From positions 1 to 43,062 of the forward strand of contig JBKBOJ010000022.1 of assembly GCA_046294815.1 (NCBI GenBank): a stretch of 43,062 nt of DNA, written 5' to 3'. Each line of letters begins with the position of its first letter. Position 1 is the stretch's first letter. This DNA is from Pelomonas sp046294815. GTDB lineage: Bacteria; Pseudomonadota; Gammaproteobacteria; Burkholderiales; Burkholderiaceae_C. A model generated the notes under the pieces. It was not told the DNA's origin and did not search any database. It worked only from the letters and a program-made list of their open reading frames with translations. Positions 34,684 to 43,062 of the stretch are shown in pieces. Made by a program: the position numbers and the translations under genes.

Positions 34684-36796
34684 CTAAGGCATCTGCGACC
34701 GCACGGGGACGGCGCGTCGCGCCCCGCCGGCGGCGGCCAGCAGGGCCAGCAGCCACAGCGCAGACATCGCACCACCGCCGCCGCCTGCGCTGCCGGTCGA
34801 GCCCATGGTGGTGGCGGTGGCCGGGTTCACGGTGATGGTCTGGGTGCGCGAGGCCGTAGCGCCGGCGCTGTCGGTCAGCGTCAGCTGCACGGTGAAGCTG
34901 CCTGCCGCGTGGGTCGTCACGCTGGCGCTGGGCCCGGTCGTGCTGCCGCTGAGCGTGGCGATGCCGCTGCCGTCGGTGATGGACCATTGGTAGGCGGTCA
35001 GCGTGCGGCCGGCCGGGGCGCTGGAGCCGCTGCTGTCCAGCGTCAGGCTGCTGCCGGCGGTCAGCGACGTGGTCGACGGGTTGATGCTGACGGTCGGGCC
35101 CAGCGGCGTCACGGTCACCGTGGTGCTGGCGCTGCCGGTCTGGCCCAGCGAATCGGTCACGGTCAGCGTGACGGTGAACGTGCCGCTGCCGCTGCCCAGC
35201 GTGGACATGCTGGCGGTGCTGGCGTTGGTGGGGGTGGTGAACGTGGCGAGGTTGCTGGGGCTGTCGCTGGCGGGCGTGACGGTCCAGGCATAGCTGGCAA
35301 TGTTGAGCCCGGTGGCGGCCGTGGCGCTGCTGCCGTCAAACGTGACCGGCGTGCCCGCAGCGACGGCCGTGGCCGACGCGACGATGCCGACCGTCGGCGC
35401 CGCCGGTGCGGTGACCGTGATGACCTGAGTCTTGCTGGCCTGCGTGCCGGCGCTGTCGGTGACGGTGAGCTGCACCGTCACGCTGCCGATGCCGGTGGTC
35501 CGCAGGCTGGCCGTCGCGGCGGTGGTGATGCCGCTGAAGCTGGCGTAGGCGGAGCCGCTGGCGCTGATGTTGGGCGTGGGGGCGGCGGTGGCGGCCGCAG
35601 CTGCCACGGCGGCGGCGACATCCAGCAGGCCGGCGCCGCAGGTGGAGGTGGTGCAGTAGCACTCGTCCTGCGTGGTGCTGGTAGGGGCGTGGCAGGTCGG
35701 CACGCTGCTGCCCGCTGGCGGCGTGGGGAAGCTGCGGGTGCTGGCCTGCAGCAGCGACTTGATCTGCGCGGGTTTCAGCGCCGGGTTGACCGACAGCTTC
35801 AGCGCTGCCGCGCCCGCCACCATCGGTGCGGCGAAGCTGGTGCCCACCGAGTAGTTGCTGCCGCTGCTGTAGGTGTGGGTGGTGGCGGTGGTGGTGCCGC
35901 TGTTGGTGGCCGTCAGGATGGGGTAGAGGCAGGCGCCGGTGCTGTTGATGCAGTTGCCGCCGGGCGCCGACAAGGCCACCTCAGGGCCGAGGCTGGAGAA
36001 GCCGACCTTGGTGCCGCTGTGGCGCACGCCGGCCACGGCGATGACGCCGGTGCAGTTGGCCGGCACGCCCACGGCCAGGCCTTCCTCGTTGCCTGCCACA
36101 GCGACGACGGTGACGCCGGCGGCCACCAGCTGGTTCACCGCGTCCTGGTAGGCCGCATGGCAGCTGCCACTGCCACCCAACGACAGGTTGATGACCTTGG
36201 CCGGGTTGGGGTTGGCGGTGGGCATGCTGGTCAGGCCCGCCGCCCACAGCATGCCGGCAATGATGTCGGAGTCGCTGCCGCCGCATTTGCCCAGCACCCG
36301 CACGTCATACCCCACGGAGGCCATGCCGATGCCATTGTGGGTCTGCGCACCGAAGATGCTGGCGGTCTGAGTGCCGTGCCAGCTGCTGTTGGTGGCCGCT
36401 TCGCCGCTGCCGCGTTGGCCGGCGGTGGTTGAGCTGACGAAGTCATAGCCCGCCAGCAGTTGGCCCGCCAGGTCCGGGTGCGTGGTCAGCACGCCGGTGT
36501 CCAGCCCGGCCACGACGATGCTGCTGGCGCCGGTGGTGAGCGCCCAGGCGCCCACGGCATTGATGGCGGACACGAGGGTCTCGTCTGGCGCACGCAAGTA
36601 CCACTGGCCGGCCGGCAGCGCCGCGCTCGCGGCTGGCGCGCATCAGCGGCCCCAGCGCCTTGTACCTGACGATGACGCGGGCGCCGTCCGGCTCGTCGGC
36701 CGAGGCCGCATGTGCCGGCACGGCGGCCAGCAAGGCCAGCAGGGCGACGAGTGCGATCAGCGCGAGCAGGACGGGCAGCAGGGAAGGGCGGCGCAC
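34684..36796 (-). pseudogene. Secreted subtilisin-like protease (S8) with broken N-terminus
   Basis: A GTG at 36796 with GGAG upstream opens a signal peptide (SLLPVLLALIALVALLALLAAVPAHA) and the start of an S8 propeptide (DGARVIVRYKALGPL). The frame then runs off. The catalytic domain begins in another frame at about 36605 (AGQWYLRAPDETLV), with an in-frame TGA just before it. The expected 80-100 residue propeptide is mostly missing, so a deletion with frameshift has separated export from catalysis. The rest is complete: Asp in VVAGLDTGV, His in SSWHGTQTAS, Ser in VGTSFAAPMVAG, then about three PKD-like repeats and a GGGGGAMSALWLLALLAAAGGARRA tail (Gly run, helix, Arg) of the GlyGly-CTERM type used for sorting. 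A single sequencing error would not explain the missing propeptide. Confidence 0.72.
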
Positions 36797-37074
36797 GCAG
36801 GACTCCGGTTGTGGTTGCCGGCATGGTGTGTTGCGGCCGTGTCTGCCGTGCGGTCGGTTTGTGTCGTGCCTGATACAAACGCCAGGCCCTGCCGCAGCGA
36901 GGGGAGCTCGTGTCCCGCCGCGTGGTGCAACTGCACAGCCCGAACGGGCGGAGATGCGCGGGGGCTCAGCGCTGCACGCGGCGCGCGGGACGCCGTGGGG
37001 GCTGCGGCGGCAGCCAGCGGTCGATGTGCGGGTCGGCGCCCGTGCGGGTGGGGCAGGTCGGAGAAATCCCTGCG

Positions 37075-38604
37075 TCAGGCCGGCCGGCGCAGCGCCTCGG
37101 CCTGGGCGCGGATGCGTGTGCGCTCGGCGCCGTCCAGCCGGGCCAGGCCGCGCACCTGCAGGGCCAGCCGTGGGTGGTTGGCGAAGCGGGCCTCGTGGCG
37201 CAGCAAAAAGTCCCAGTACAGCGTCGTGAACGGGCAGGCCAGCGCGCCGACGCGCTCGTCGGGCCGGTAGCGGCAGCGGCCGCACAGCGGGCTTTGGCGG
37301 GCGATGTATTGGCCGCTTGCGATGTAGGGCTTGCTGGCCATCAGGCCGCCATCGGCGTATTGGCTCATGCCGAGGGTGTTGGGCAGTTCGACCCACTCCA
37401 CGGCGTCCACATAGACGCTCAGGTACCAGGCATGCAGCTGGCGCGGCTCGACGCCGTACAGCAGCGCGAACAGGCCGGTGACCATCAGGCGCTGGATGTG
37501 GTGGGCATAGCCGTGCTCCAGCGTCTGCTGGATGGCGTCGCGCAGGCAGGCCATGTCGGTGTCGCCACTCCAGTACCAGGGGGGCAGGTCTTGCCGGGCA
37601 TCCAGCGCGTTGCCCTCGGCATAGGCCGGCATGCGGGTCCAGTAAATGCCGCGCACGTACTCGCGCCAGCCGAGGATCTGGCGGATGAAGCCCTCGCCGC
37701 TGGCAATGCTCACGCGGCCCGCGCGCACCTCGCGCTCGGCCGCGGCCACCACCTCCTGCGGCGTCAGCAGCTTGAGGTTGAGCGCGGCGGACAGCTGGGC
37801 GTGGTAGAGCCAGGGTTCGCCGGGCCAGATCGCGTCCTGGTAGGGGCCGAACAGCGGCAGCCGCTCGCGGATGAAGGCGTCCAGTGCCTGCAGCGCCTGG
37901 GCGCGCGTCAGCGGCCAGGCAAAGCTGTCCAGCCGGCCGGGGTGGCCGGCGAAGCGCTCGCGCACCAGCGCGATGACGTCGCGCGTGACGGCATCGGGCT
38001 CGAAGCGCGGTGGTTGCGGCAGGTCGAAGCCCGGGCCCGCCGGGCCGAAGGCCTCGCGGTTCTCGGCGTCGTAGTTCCAGTCGCCGCCCAGTGGCTTGGC
38101 GCCGTCCATCAGGATGCCCAAGCGGCGGCGTTGTTCGCGGTAGAAGTACTCCATGCGCAAGCCCTTGCGGCCACGGGCATGGGCTTGGAAGTCTGCCGGC
38201 GTCGTCAAGAAGTGGCGGTCCTCGCGCAGATCGAGCGGCAGGCCGGCCGCGCGCGCCACGCGGTCGAGCGACTGCAGCACGCGCCAGTCGCCGGGGCGGG
38301 TGAGCACCAGGCGCTGCGGCTGCAGCACGGCGATGTCGGCAGCCAGCTGCGCGGCCAGGCTGGCGCGCGTGTCCGGATCGTCCAGCCGGTGGTAGTGCAG
38401 CGGCCGGCCGGCTTCGCGCAGCGCCTGCGCGAAGTGACGCATGGCGGCCAGGAAGATCGCGATGCGCGGCTGGCTGCTCCACACGTGGGCGGACTCCTCG
38501 GCCACCTCGGCCATCCAGACGGCGTCTTGTGCGGCGTCAAAGCCATCGAAGGCGGACGAGGCCAGGTCCAGCTGGTCGCCCAGCACCAGCACCAGGTCAC
38601 GCAT
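37075..38604 (-). CDS. Iron-sulfur photolyase/cryptochrome (FeS-BCP, deoxyribodipyrimidine photolyase-related)
   Basis: A 509-residue flavoprotein of the bacterial FeS-BCP family, repairing (6-4) photoproducts or acting as a blue-light receptor. The N-terminal Rossmann domain opens LVLVLGDQLDL. The helical FAD domain has WREYVRGIYW, YAHHIQRLMVTGLFALLYGVEP, WVELPNTLGMSQYADGG and SGQYIARQSP. Four Cys for the [4Fe-4S] cluster are at 353, 441, 444 and 457, the spacing of the known Agrobacterium family member to within a uniform three-residue shift. The downstream end is free, and its start overlaps the stop of DUF2256 by 8 bp. The ATG at 38604 is the natural family start. The 278 bp beyond its stop, up to the protease pseudogene, carry no gene I can support. 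Confidence 0.93.
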   Translation of the reverse strand: MRDLVLVLGDQLDLASSAFDGFDAAQDAVWMAEVAEESAHVWSSQPRIAIFLAAMRHFAQALREAGRPLHYHRLDDPDTRASLAAQLAADIAVLQPQRLVLTRPGDWRVLQSLDRVARAAGLPLDLREDRHFLTTPADFQAHARGRKGLRMEYFYREQRRRLGILMDGAKPLGGDWNYDAENREAFGPAGPGFDLPQPPRFEPDAVTRDVIALVRERFAGHPGRLDSFAWPLTRAQALQALDAFIRERLPLFGPYQDAIWPGEPWLYHAQLSAALNLKLLTPQEVVAAAEREVRAGRVSIASGEGFIRQILGWREYVRGIYWTRMPAYAEGNALDARQDLPPWYWSGDTDMACLRDAIQQTLEHGYAHHIQRLMVTGLFALLYGVEPRQLHAWYLSVYVDAVEWVELPNTLGMSQYADGGLMASKPYIASGQYIARQSPLCGRCRYRPDERVGALACPFTTLYWDFLLRHEARFANHPRLALQVRGLARLDGAERTRIRAQAEALRRPA

Positions 38605-38767
38605 GGGCGCTGCCTTTGCCGCTGCGGCGGCAGCGCTCGCTGCAGTACTTCACCTCGCCCCAGTTCCTGGCCCAGGCCTTGCGCCAGCTCATGGGCCGGC
38701 CGCAGGCCTGGCAGGGCTTGCTTGGCAGGTGGGCCTTGTTGCCTTTGTGGCCAGGGTCAGCGCGCAT
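38597..38767 (-). CDS. DUF2256 zinc-ribbon-like small protein
   Basis: A 56-residue protein with two Cys pairs, PCQACGRPMSWRKAW and YCSERCRR, that could hold one zinc ion. The order and the RKAWARNW core are those of DUF2256, a family of unknown function almost always beside photolyase or cryptochrome genes. It overlaps the photolyase start by 8 bp, so it is translated first and coupled to it. The ATG at 38767 is used; a start 27 bp earlier would add residues that do not look like the family. Confidence 0.88.
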   Translation of the reverse strand: MRADPGHKGNKAHLPSKPCQACGRPMSWRKAWARNWGEVKYCSERCRRSGKGSAHA

Positions 38768-38824
38768 GGGCGCACAGCATAGGCGGCCCGGCAAGGCCTC
38801 GTGGTCCGCTCGGCTTGCGGCGCA

Positions 38825-41800
38825 TCAGAGCTCGGCCACACCCTTGACCCGCACCGGCATCGCCACCGGCTGCGGTGCGACCGCGGCGCTGCGGCCGTGG
38901 AAGCGGTCCAGCAGCGCCTGCCACTGCTGCTTCACCGCCACCACGTTGGCGTGCTTCACATGGCCATAGCCGCGGATCTTCTCGGGCAGGCGAGCCAGCT
39001 CGACGGCCGTGGTCAGGTTGTCGGCGCTCAGTGACGCGAGGATGTCGTCGACGAGGGCCTCGTAGTCGCGGATCAGCTGCCGCTCCATGCGCCGCTCCTC
39101 GGTCTTGCCGAAGATGTCCAGTGCCGTGCCGCGCAGGCCCTTGAGCTTGGCCAGCCACTTGAAGGCGGTGAGGGTCCAGCTGCCCAACTGGATTTTCTTC
39201 GCGCGGCCGTCGGGTCCGGGGCGCGAGAGCAGCGGCGGCGCGAGGTGGAAGGACAACGACGACCAACTGTCGAACTGGGCCTTCAGCGCGGCCTCGAAGC
39301 GGCCGTCGGTGTAGAGCCGCGCCACCTCGTACTCGTCCTTGATGGCCAGCAGCTTGGCGTAGTAGCGCGCCACGGCCTGGGTGAGGCGCTGGCCCTGGCC
39401 CAGCGGCGCTTCCGCGGCGCGCACGCGCTCGACCAGCGTGCGATAGCGCTGCGCGTAAGCGGCGTCCTGGTAGTCGGTCAGAAACTGCACGCGCCGCTCG
39501 ATCAGGCCGTCAGGGCCGTCGAGCTGGTCGAAGTTGAAGAACTTCACGACGTTGACCTCGCCGGCCAGGCGCTGCAGCGCATCCGGCGCCGCGATGGCCA
39601 AGCGGCCCAGCGCGAAGGCGGTTTTGTTGGCCTGCACCGCCACGCCGTTGAGCTCGATGGCGCGCATCAGCGCCGCCTCGGTGACGGGCACCAGGCCGCG
39701 CTGCCAGCAGGCGCCCAGCATGATGATGTTGCTGGGCAGCGTGTCGCCCATCAGGCGCTGGGCGATGTCCTGCGCGTCGATGCACTCCAGCAGCGCGTCG
39801 CTGCCTACCGCGTGGCGCATCTTGTCCAGCAGCGACGGCGCCTGCAGCGAGGCGTCCGGGTTGCGCACGAAGCCGGCGGTGGGCAGCTCGTGGGTGTTGG
39901 CGAGGATGACGGTGCGGCCGGCCTTGACGGTGCCCAAAGCGTCGGGCGACGCGCCCACCACCATGTCGCAGGCCAGCAGCACGTCGGCCTGCTGGGTGTC
40001 GATGCGCACCTGGTTCAGCAGGTCCGGCGTGGGCGCGATGCGCACGAAGCTCAGCACCGCGCCGCCCTTCTGCGCAAAGCCCATGAAGTCCAGCACCGAG
40101 GCCTGCTTGCCCTCCAGGTGGGCAGCCATCGTGACCAGCGCGCCGACGGTCACCACGCCGGTGCCGCCGACCCCGGTGACCAGCATGTCGAAGGGGCCGG
40201 TCCAGTTCCAGCCGGGCGGCGGCGCGATGGCGGCGAGCTCGCGGGCCAGGTCTTGCGCCGTGTAGCGCGCGCCCGCTTTCTGCTTCAGTACCGGGTCGTG
40301 CACCGACACGAAGCTGGGGCAGAAGCCGTTCACGCAGGAAAAGTCCTTGTTGCAGCTGCTCTGCTCGATCGCGCGCTTGCGGCCCCAGTCGGTCTCGACC
40401 GGTACGACGCTGAGGCAGTTGGACGCGACGCCGCAGTCGCCGCAGCCTTCGCAGACGGCCTCGTTGATGAAGATGCGGCGTGGCGGATCGGTGAACTCGC
40501 CCTTCTTGCGGCGGCGGCGCTTCTCGGCGGCGCAGGTCTGGTCGTAGATCAGCACCGTGACGCCCTCGATGTCGCGCAGCTCGCGCTGCACCGCGTCCAG
40601 CTCGCTGCGGTCGTGGAAGCTGGTGCCGGGCGGGAAGAGGCCGTGATGGCCGTCGTACTTGGCAATGTCGTCGGAGACGATGCACAGGCGCTTGACGCCC
40701 TCGGCCTCCACCTGGCGCGCGATCTGCGGCACGCTGGTCTGGCCGTCCACCGGCTGGCCACCGGTCATGGCTACCGCGTCGTTGTAGAGGATCTTGTAGG
40801 TGATGTTGGCTTTGGCCGCGATGGCCTGGCGGATGGCCAGATAGCCGGAGTGGTAGTAGGTGCCGTCGCCCAGGTTCTGGAAGACATGCTTCTCCTTCGT
40901 GAAGCGCGAGTGCGCGGCCCAGTCCACGCCCTCGGCACCCATCTGGATGAGGCCCGAGGTGTTGCGCTCCATCCAGCTCGCCATGAAGTGGCAGCCGATG
41001 CCGGCCAGCGCGCGCGAGCCTTCCGGCAGCTTGGTCGACGTGTTGTGCGGACAGCCCGAGCAGAAGTAGGGCTGGCGGCGCACGCCGTCGGCGGCGTTGC
41101 TCAGCAGGGAGGGCGTCAGGAAGTCCACCACCAGGTGGCGGCGGTCCAGCGCGGGGTTCAGCCGCGCCAGCCAGTCGGCCACCGTGCCCATGATGCGGCT
41201 GGGACGCAGTTCGCCCAGTGCCGACAGCACCGGCGCGCCGTGTTCGTCGGTCTTGCCGACCACGCGCGGGCGCTGGAACTCGGGCAGGTGGTAGAGCAGC
41301 TCCTTGATCTGCCGCTCGACGACCGGGCCCTTCTCCTCGATGACCAGCACGTCGGTGAGGTTGCTGCAGAACTCGACGATGCGCGTGGGCTCCAGAGGGA
41401 ACACCAGGCCCACCTTGTAGACCCGCACGCCGGCCGCGGCCAAGGCGTTGGGGTCCAGGTCCAGCCGGCGCAGCACCTCCATGAAGTCGTAGTGCGCCTT
41501 GCCGACCGTCACGATGCCGAGCGTGGCGGCGGGGCTAGTGACGATGTGCTTGTCGATGCTGTTGACCTTGGCGAAGGCGCGCACCGCGTCGAGCTTGTGC
41601 GCCAGGCGCGATTCCAGCTCCAGCGAGGGCAGATCCACCGCGCGGATGTGCAGATTCGTCGGCGCGACATGCTCCACCGCATGCTCGAAGTCCAGCGGCA
41701 CGGCGTCCAGGTCCACCGTCATGCCGCTCTCGACGACCTCTGAGATCGCCTTGAAGCCCACCCAGGCGCCCGAGAAGCGGCTGAGCGCCCAGCCGTAGAG

Positions 41801-42361
41801 TCCGAACTCCAGGTACTCGGCCACGTTGGCCGGGTGCACGATGGGCATGCTCCAGGCCTGCAGGGCCTGGTCGCTCTGATGCGGCGTGCTGCTGGAGACG
41901 CAGCCGTGGTCGTCCCCGCAGACCACCAGCACGCCGCCCTGGGGGCTGGTGCCATAGACATTGCCGTGCTTGAGCGCGTCGCCCGAGCGGTCCACGCCGG
42001 GGCCCTTGCCGTACCACATCGCAAACACGCCATCGACGGTGCGCTGCGGATCCAGTGCGACGCGCTGCACGCCCAGACAGGCCGTGGCGGCCAGGTCCTC
42101 GTTGATGGCCGGCAGGAACTCGATGTGGGCTGCATCGAGGAACTTCTTGGCCTTCCACAGCTGCTGGTCCACCATGCCCAGCGGCGAGCCGCGATAGCCG
42201 GAGACGAAGCCAGCCGTGTTCAGGCCGGCGCGCTCATCCAGCTTCTTCTGCGCCAGCAGCAGCCGCACCAGCGCCTGCGTGCCGGTCAGGAAGACGGCGC
42301 CATGCTCGGCCGCCAGGTTGTCGCTGAGCTGATAGGGGCGCAGGGCGGGTGTGTCGGCCAT
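38825..42361 (-). CDS. Fused indolepyruvate ferredoxin oxidoreductase (alpha-beta-gamma)
   Basis: An 1178-residue enzyme fusing the subunits that oxidatively decarboxylate aromatic 2-oxo acids to acyl-CoA, using thiamine diphosphate and passing electrons to ferredoxin. The pyrimidine-binding part starts at FLTGTQALVRLLLAQ. The diphosphate-binding part has FCSGCPHNTSTKLPEGS, GIGCHFMASW and GDGTYYHSGYLAIRQ. A cysteine-rich [4Fe-4S] segment (EAVCEGCGDCG, NCLSVVP, CNKDFSCVNGFCPSF) lies near residues 640-700. The gamma-type part opens GVGGTGVVTVGALVTMAAH. It acts in degradation of tryptophan, phenylalanine and related amino acids. AGAGGAG upstream of the ATG is a good ribosome site. It diverges from an Lrp-type gene across 110 bp with a palindrome, so local control by that regulator and an amino-acid ligand is likely. 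Confidence 0.93.
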   Translation of the reverse strand: MADTPALRPYQLSDNLAAEHGAVFLTGTQALVRLLLAQKKLDERAGLNTAGFVSGYRGSPLGMVDQQLWKAKKFLDAAHIEFLPAINEDLAATACLGVQRVALDPQRTVDGVFAMWYGKGPGVDRSGDALKHGNVYGTSPQGGVLVVCGDDHGCVSSSTPHQSDQALQAWSMPIVHPANVAEYLEFGLYGWALSRFSGAWVGFKAISEVVESGMTVDLDAVPLDFEHAVEHVAPTNLHIRAVDLPSLELESRLAHKLDAVRAFAKVNSIDKHIVTSPAATLGIVTVGKAHYDFMEVLRRLDLDPNALAAAGVRVYKVGLVFPLEPTRIVEFCSNLTDVLVIEEKGPVVERQIKELLYHLPEFQRPRVVGKTDEHGAPVLSALGELRPSRIMGTVADWLARLNPALDRRHLVVDFLTPSLLSNAADGVRRQPYFCSGCPHNTSTKLPEGSRALAGIGCHFMASWMERNTSGLIQMGAEGVDWAAHSRFTKEKHVFQNLGDGTYYHSGYLAIRQAIAAKANITYKILYNDAVAMTGGQPVDGQTSVPQIARQVEAEGVKRLCIVSDDIAKYDGHHGLFPPGTSFHDRSELDAVQRELRDIEGVTVLIYDQTCAAEKRRRRKKGEFTDPPRRIFINEAVCEGCGDCGVASNCLSVVPVETDWGRKRAIEQSSCNKDFSCVNGFCPSFVSVHDPVLKQKAGARYTAQDLARELAAIAPPPGWNWTGPFDMLVTGVGGTGVVTVGALVTMAAHLEGKQASVLDFMGFAQKGGAVLSFVRIAPTPDLLNQVRIDTQQADVLLACDMVVGASPDALGTVKAGRTVILANTHELPTAGFVRNPDASLQAPSLLDKMRHAVGSDALLECIDAQDIAQRLMGDTLPSNIIMLGACWQRGLVPVTEAALMRAIELNGVAVQANKTAFALGRLAIAAPDALQRLAGEVNVVKFFNFDQLDGPDGLIERRVQFLTDYQDAAYAQRYRTLVERVRAAEAPLGQGQRLTQAVARYYAKLLAIKDEYEVARLYTDGRFEAALKAQFDSWSSLSFHLAPPLLSRPGPDGRAKKIQLGSWTLTAFKWLAKLKGLRGTALDIFGKTEERRMERQLIRDYEALVDDILASLSADNLTTAVELARLPEKIRGYGHVKHANVVAVKQQWQALLDRFHGRSAAVAPQPVAMPVRVKGVAEL

Positions 42362-42382
42362 GGGTGTCTCCTCTGGGCGGGA

Positions 42383-42409
42383 GATTCTTCCGCCGCAAGG
42401 CCGGAAGAA
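42383..42409. promoter_or_regulatory. Palindrome and repeated motif between the IOR and Lrp genes, candidate Lrp operator
   Basis: Inverted arms TTCTTCCG (42385-42392) and CGGAAGAA (42402-42409) are perfect, 9 bp apart, and lie just upstream of the oxidoreductase ribosome site. The motif GATTCTTC at 42383-42390 recurs at 42448-42455, just before the Lrp-type gene. Repeated, partly palindromic sites between an Lrp/AsnC gene and its divergent target are the usual operator layout. Binding is inferred. Confidence 0.5.
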
Positions 42410-42471
42410 CTTGCCTCAATGCCGGGCTGCGGCCGGTCTAATGAGATGATTCTTCTCCGAAAAGGCGGATC

Positions 42472-42942
42472 ATGGAAACGAACGAACTCGACCGCGCCAG
42501 CCTGCAGATCCTGGAGCTGCTGCAGGCGGACGCGCGGCTGTCGACGCAGGCGCTGGCGGAGAAGGTGGGCCTGTCGGCCACGCCGGTGTGGCGGCGCGTG
42601 CGCGAGCTGGAGGAGCGCGGCGTCATCCGTGCTCACGTGGTGCTGGTGGACCGCGAGAAGCTGGGCCTGTCCATCCTCGTGCTCGCGCATGTGAGCCTGG
42701 TGCGGCACAGCGAGGGCGCGGTGGAGCAGTTTGAGCGGCTGGTAGCCACGCGGCGCGAGATCATCGAATGCCACGCCATCACCGGCGAGGCCGACTACGT
42801 CATCAAGGTCGTCGCCGCCGACATGAAAGCCTACGACCAGTTCCTGCAGCAGCACATCTTCAAGCTGCCCGGCGTGGCCAGTGTGCGCAGCAACGTCGTG
42901 CTGCGCGAGGTGAAGTACGAGACCGCGTTGCCTGTTGCCTAG
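42472..42942 (+). CDS. Lrp/AsnC family transcriptional regulator
   Basis: A 156-residue regulator. The helix-turn-helix at about residues 5-60 reads LDRASLQILELLQADARLS and LAEKVGLSATPVWRRVRELEERGVI. The RAM ligand-binding domain follows, with GEADYVIKVVAADMKAYDQFL and the end strand VRSNVVLREVKYETALPV. Oligomerisation and amino-acid response are expected from the family. It is divergent from the 2-oxo acid oxidoreductase and probably controls it and itself. The TAG stop is formed within the repeat end CTAGGAGCCTGTCGGG. Confidence 0.93.
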   Translation: METNELDRASLQILELLQADARLSTQALAEKVGLSATPVWRRVRELEERGVIRAHVVLVDREKLGLSILVLAHVSLVRHSEGAVEQFERLVATRREIIECHAITGEADYVIKVVAADMKAYDQFLQQHIFKLPGVASVRSNVVLREVKYETALPVA

Positions 42943-43062
42943 GAGCCTGTCGGGCTTTGGGTCGGGTGCGCGTTGGGCCTGCAAGGGGGCTGGAGCCCAG
43001 GCGCAAAGCGGAGCTGGGCTTGATGCCCAGCGAGCATTTGCAACGCCGGATCAGCCCCCTTG
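42939..43062 (+). repeat. Palindromic dispersed element (MITE-like), cut by the window edge
   Basis: Starts with CTAGGAGCCTGTCGGG, shared with the solo ends at 26499 and 17750. A 27 bp spacer leads to a core with perfect 11 bp outer arms CAAGGGGGCTG (42982-42992) and CAGCCCCCTTG (43052-43062), and at its centre a perfect hairpin GCTGGGC (43013-43019), loop TTGAT, GCCCAGC (43025-43031). If symmetric, the right end should continue outside the window and finish with CCCGACAGGCTCCTAG. No reading frame is inside, so it would depend on a transposase elsewhere or be a structural repeat. The preceding gene uses its TAG as stop. Confidence 0.7.

Overview
This 43 kb window is very GC-rich, densely packed bacterial chromosome. 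The gene families point to a betaproteobacterium of the order Burkholderiales, probably near the Rubrivivax-Leptothrix-Roseateles group. The markers are a tandem-fused UvrA of 1875 residues, a Bug/TctC binding protein beside a malonyl-CoA synthetase, a fused indolepyruvate ferredoxin oxidoreductase, an Fe-S photolyase with its DUF2256 partner, and doubled ATP-grasp/alpha-E/transglutaminase genes. The taxonomic call is inference. I see no rRNA, tRNA, CRISPR array, prophage or insertion sequence with a transposase.

Layout. 1-983: the end of an EcsC-like gene and a small DEDDh exonuclease. 978-6123 (minus): a Bug binding protein, a MatB-like malonyl-CoA synthetase and a membrane PAS-GGDEF diguanylate cyclase. 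6124-6869: a stand-alone receiver protein and what may be a scrap of a second receiver. 7081-14213 (plus): tandem UvrA, a small membrane protein and a TerC-family transporter. 14300-17424: a soluble GAF/PAS histidine kinase facing an OmpR-type regulator, the two stop codons overlapping. 17425-17788: little coding, one small ORF and a repeat end. 17789-19539 (minus): DUF1415 and an M20 amidohydrolase. 19590-21986 (plus): a small Cys/His protein and a ZnuD-like TonB receptor.

22134-31105 (plus) is the most unusual block: circularly permuted ATP-grasp, alpha-E, a wrecked transglutaminase/DUF2126 gene, an alpha/beta hydrolase, a second ATP-grasp fused to a second alpha-E, and an intact transglutaminase-like peptidase. 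These families are known to co-occur and have been predicted to make or modify peptides, but the product is unknown. This locus holds two versions of the module, and the transglutaminase of the first is decaying.

31012-34454 (minus): a PepSY membrane protein and a TonB siderophore receptor behind a Fur-box-like palindrome. 34684-36796 (minus): a subtilisin-like secreted protease whose signal peptide and catalytic domain lie in different frames, with most of the propeptide missing. 37075-38767 (minus): Fe-S photolyase and DUF2256. 38825-42942: fused indolepyruvate ferredoxin oxidoreductase, divergent from an Lrp/AsnC regulator, with a palindrome between them.

A dispersed repeat with the end CTAGGAGCCTGTCGGG appears three times: near-complete and highly palindromic at the right edge, and as solo ends at 26499 (inside the decayed transglutaminase) and 17750. 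With two large decayed genes, this suggests recent reductive change here.
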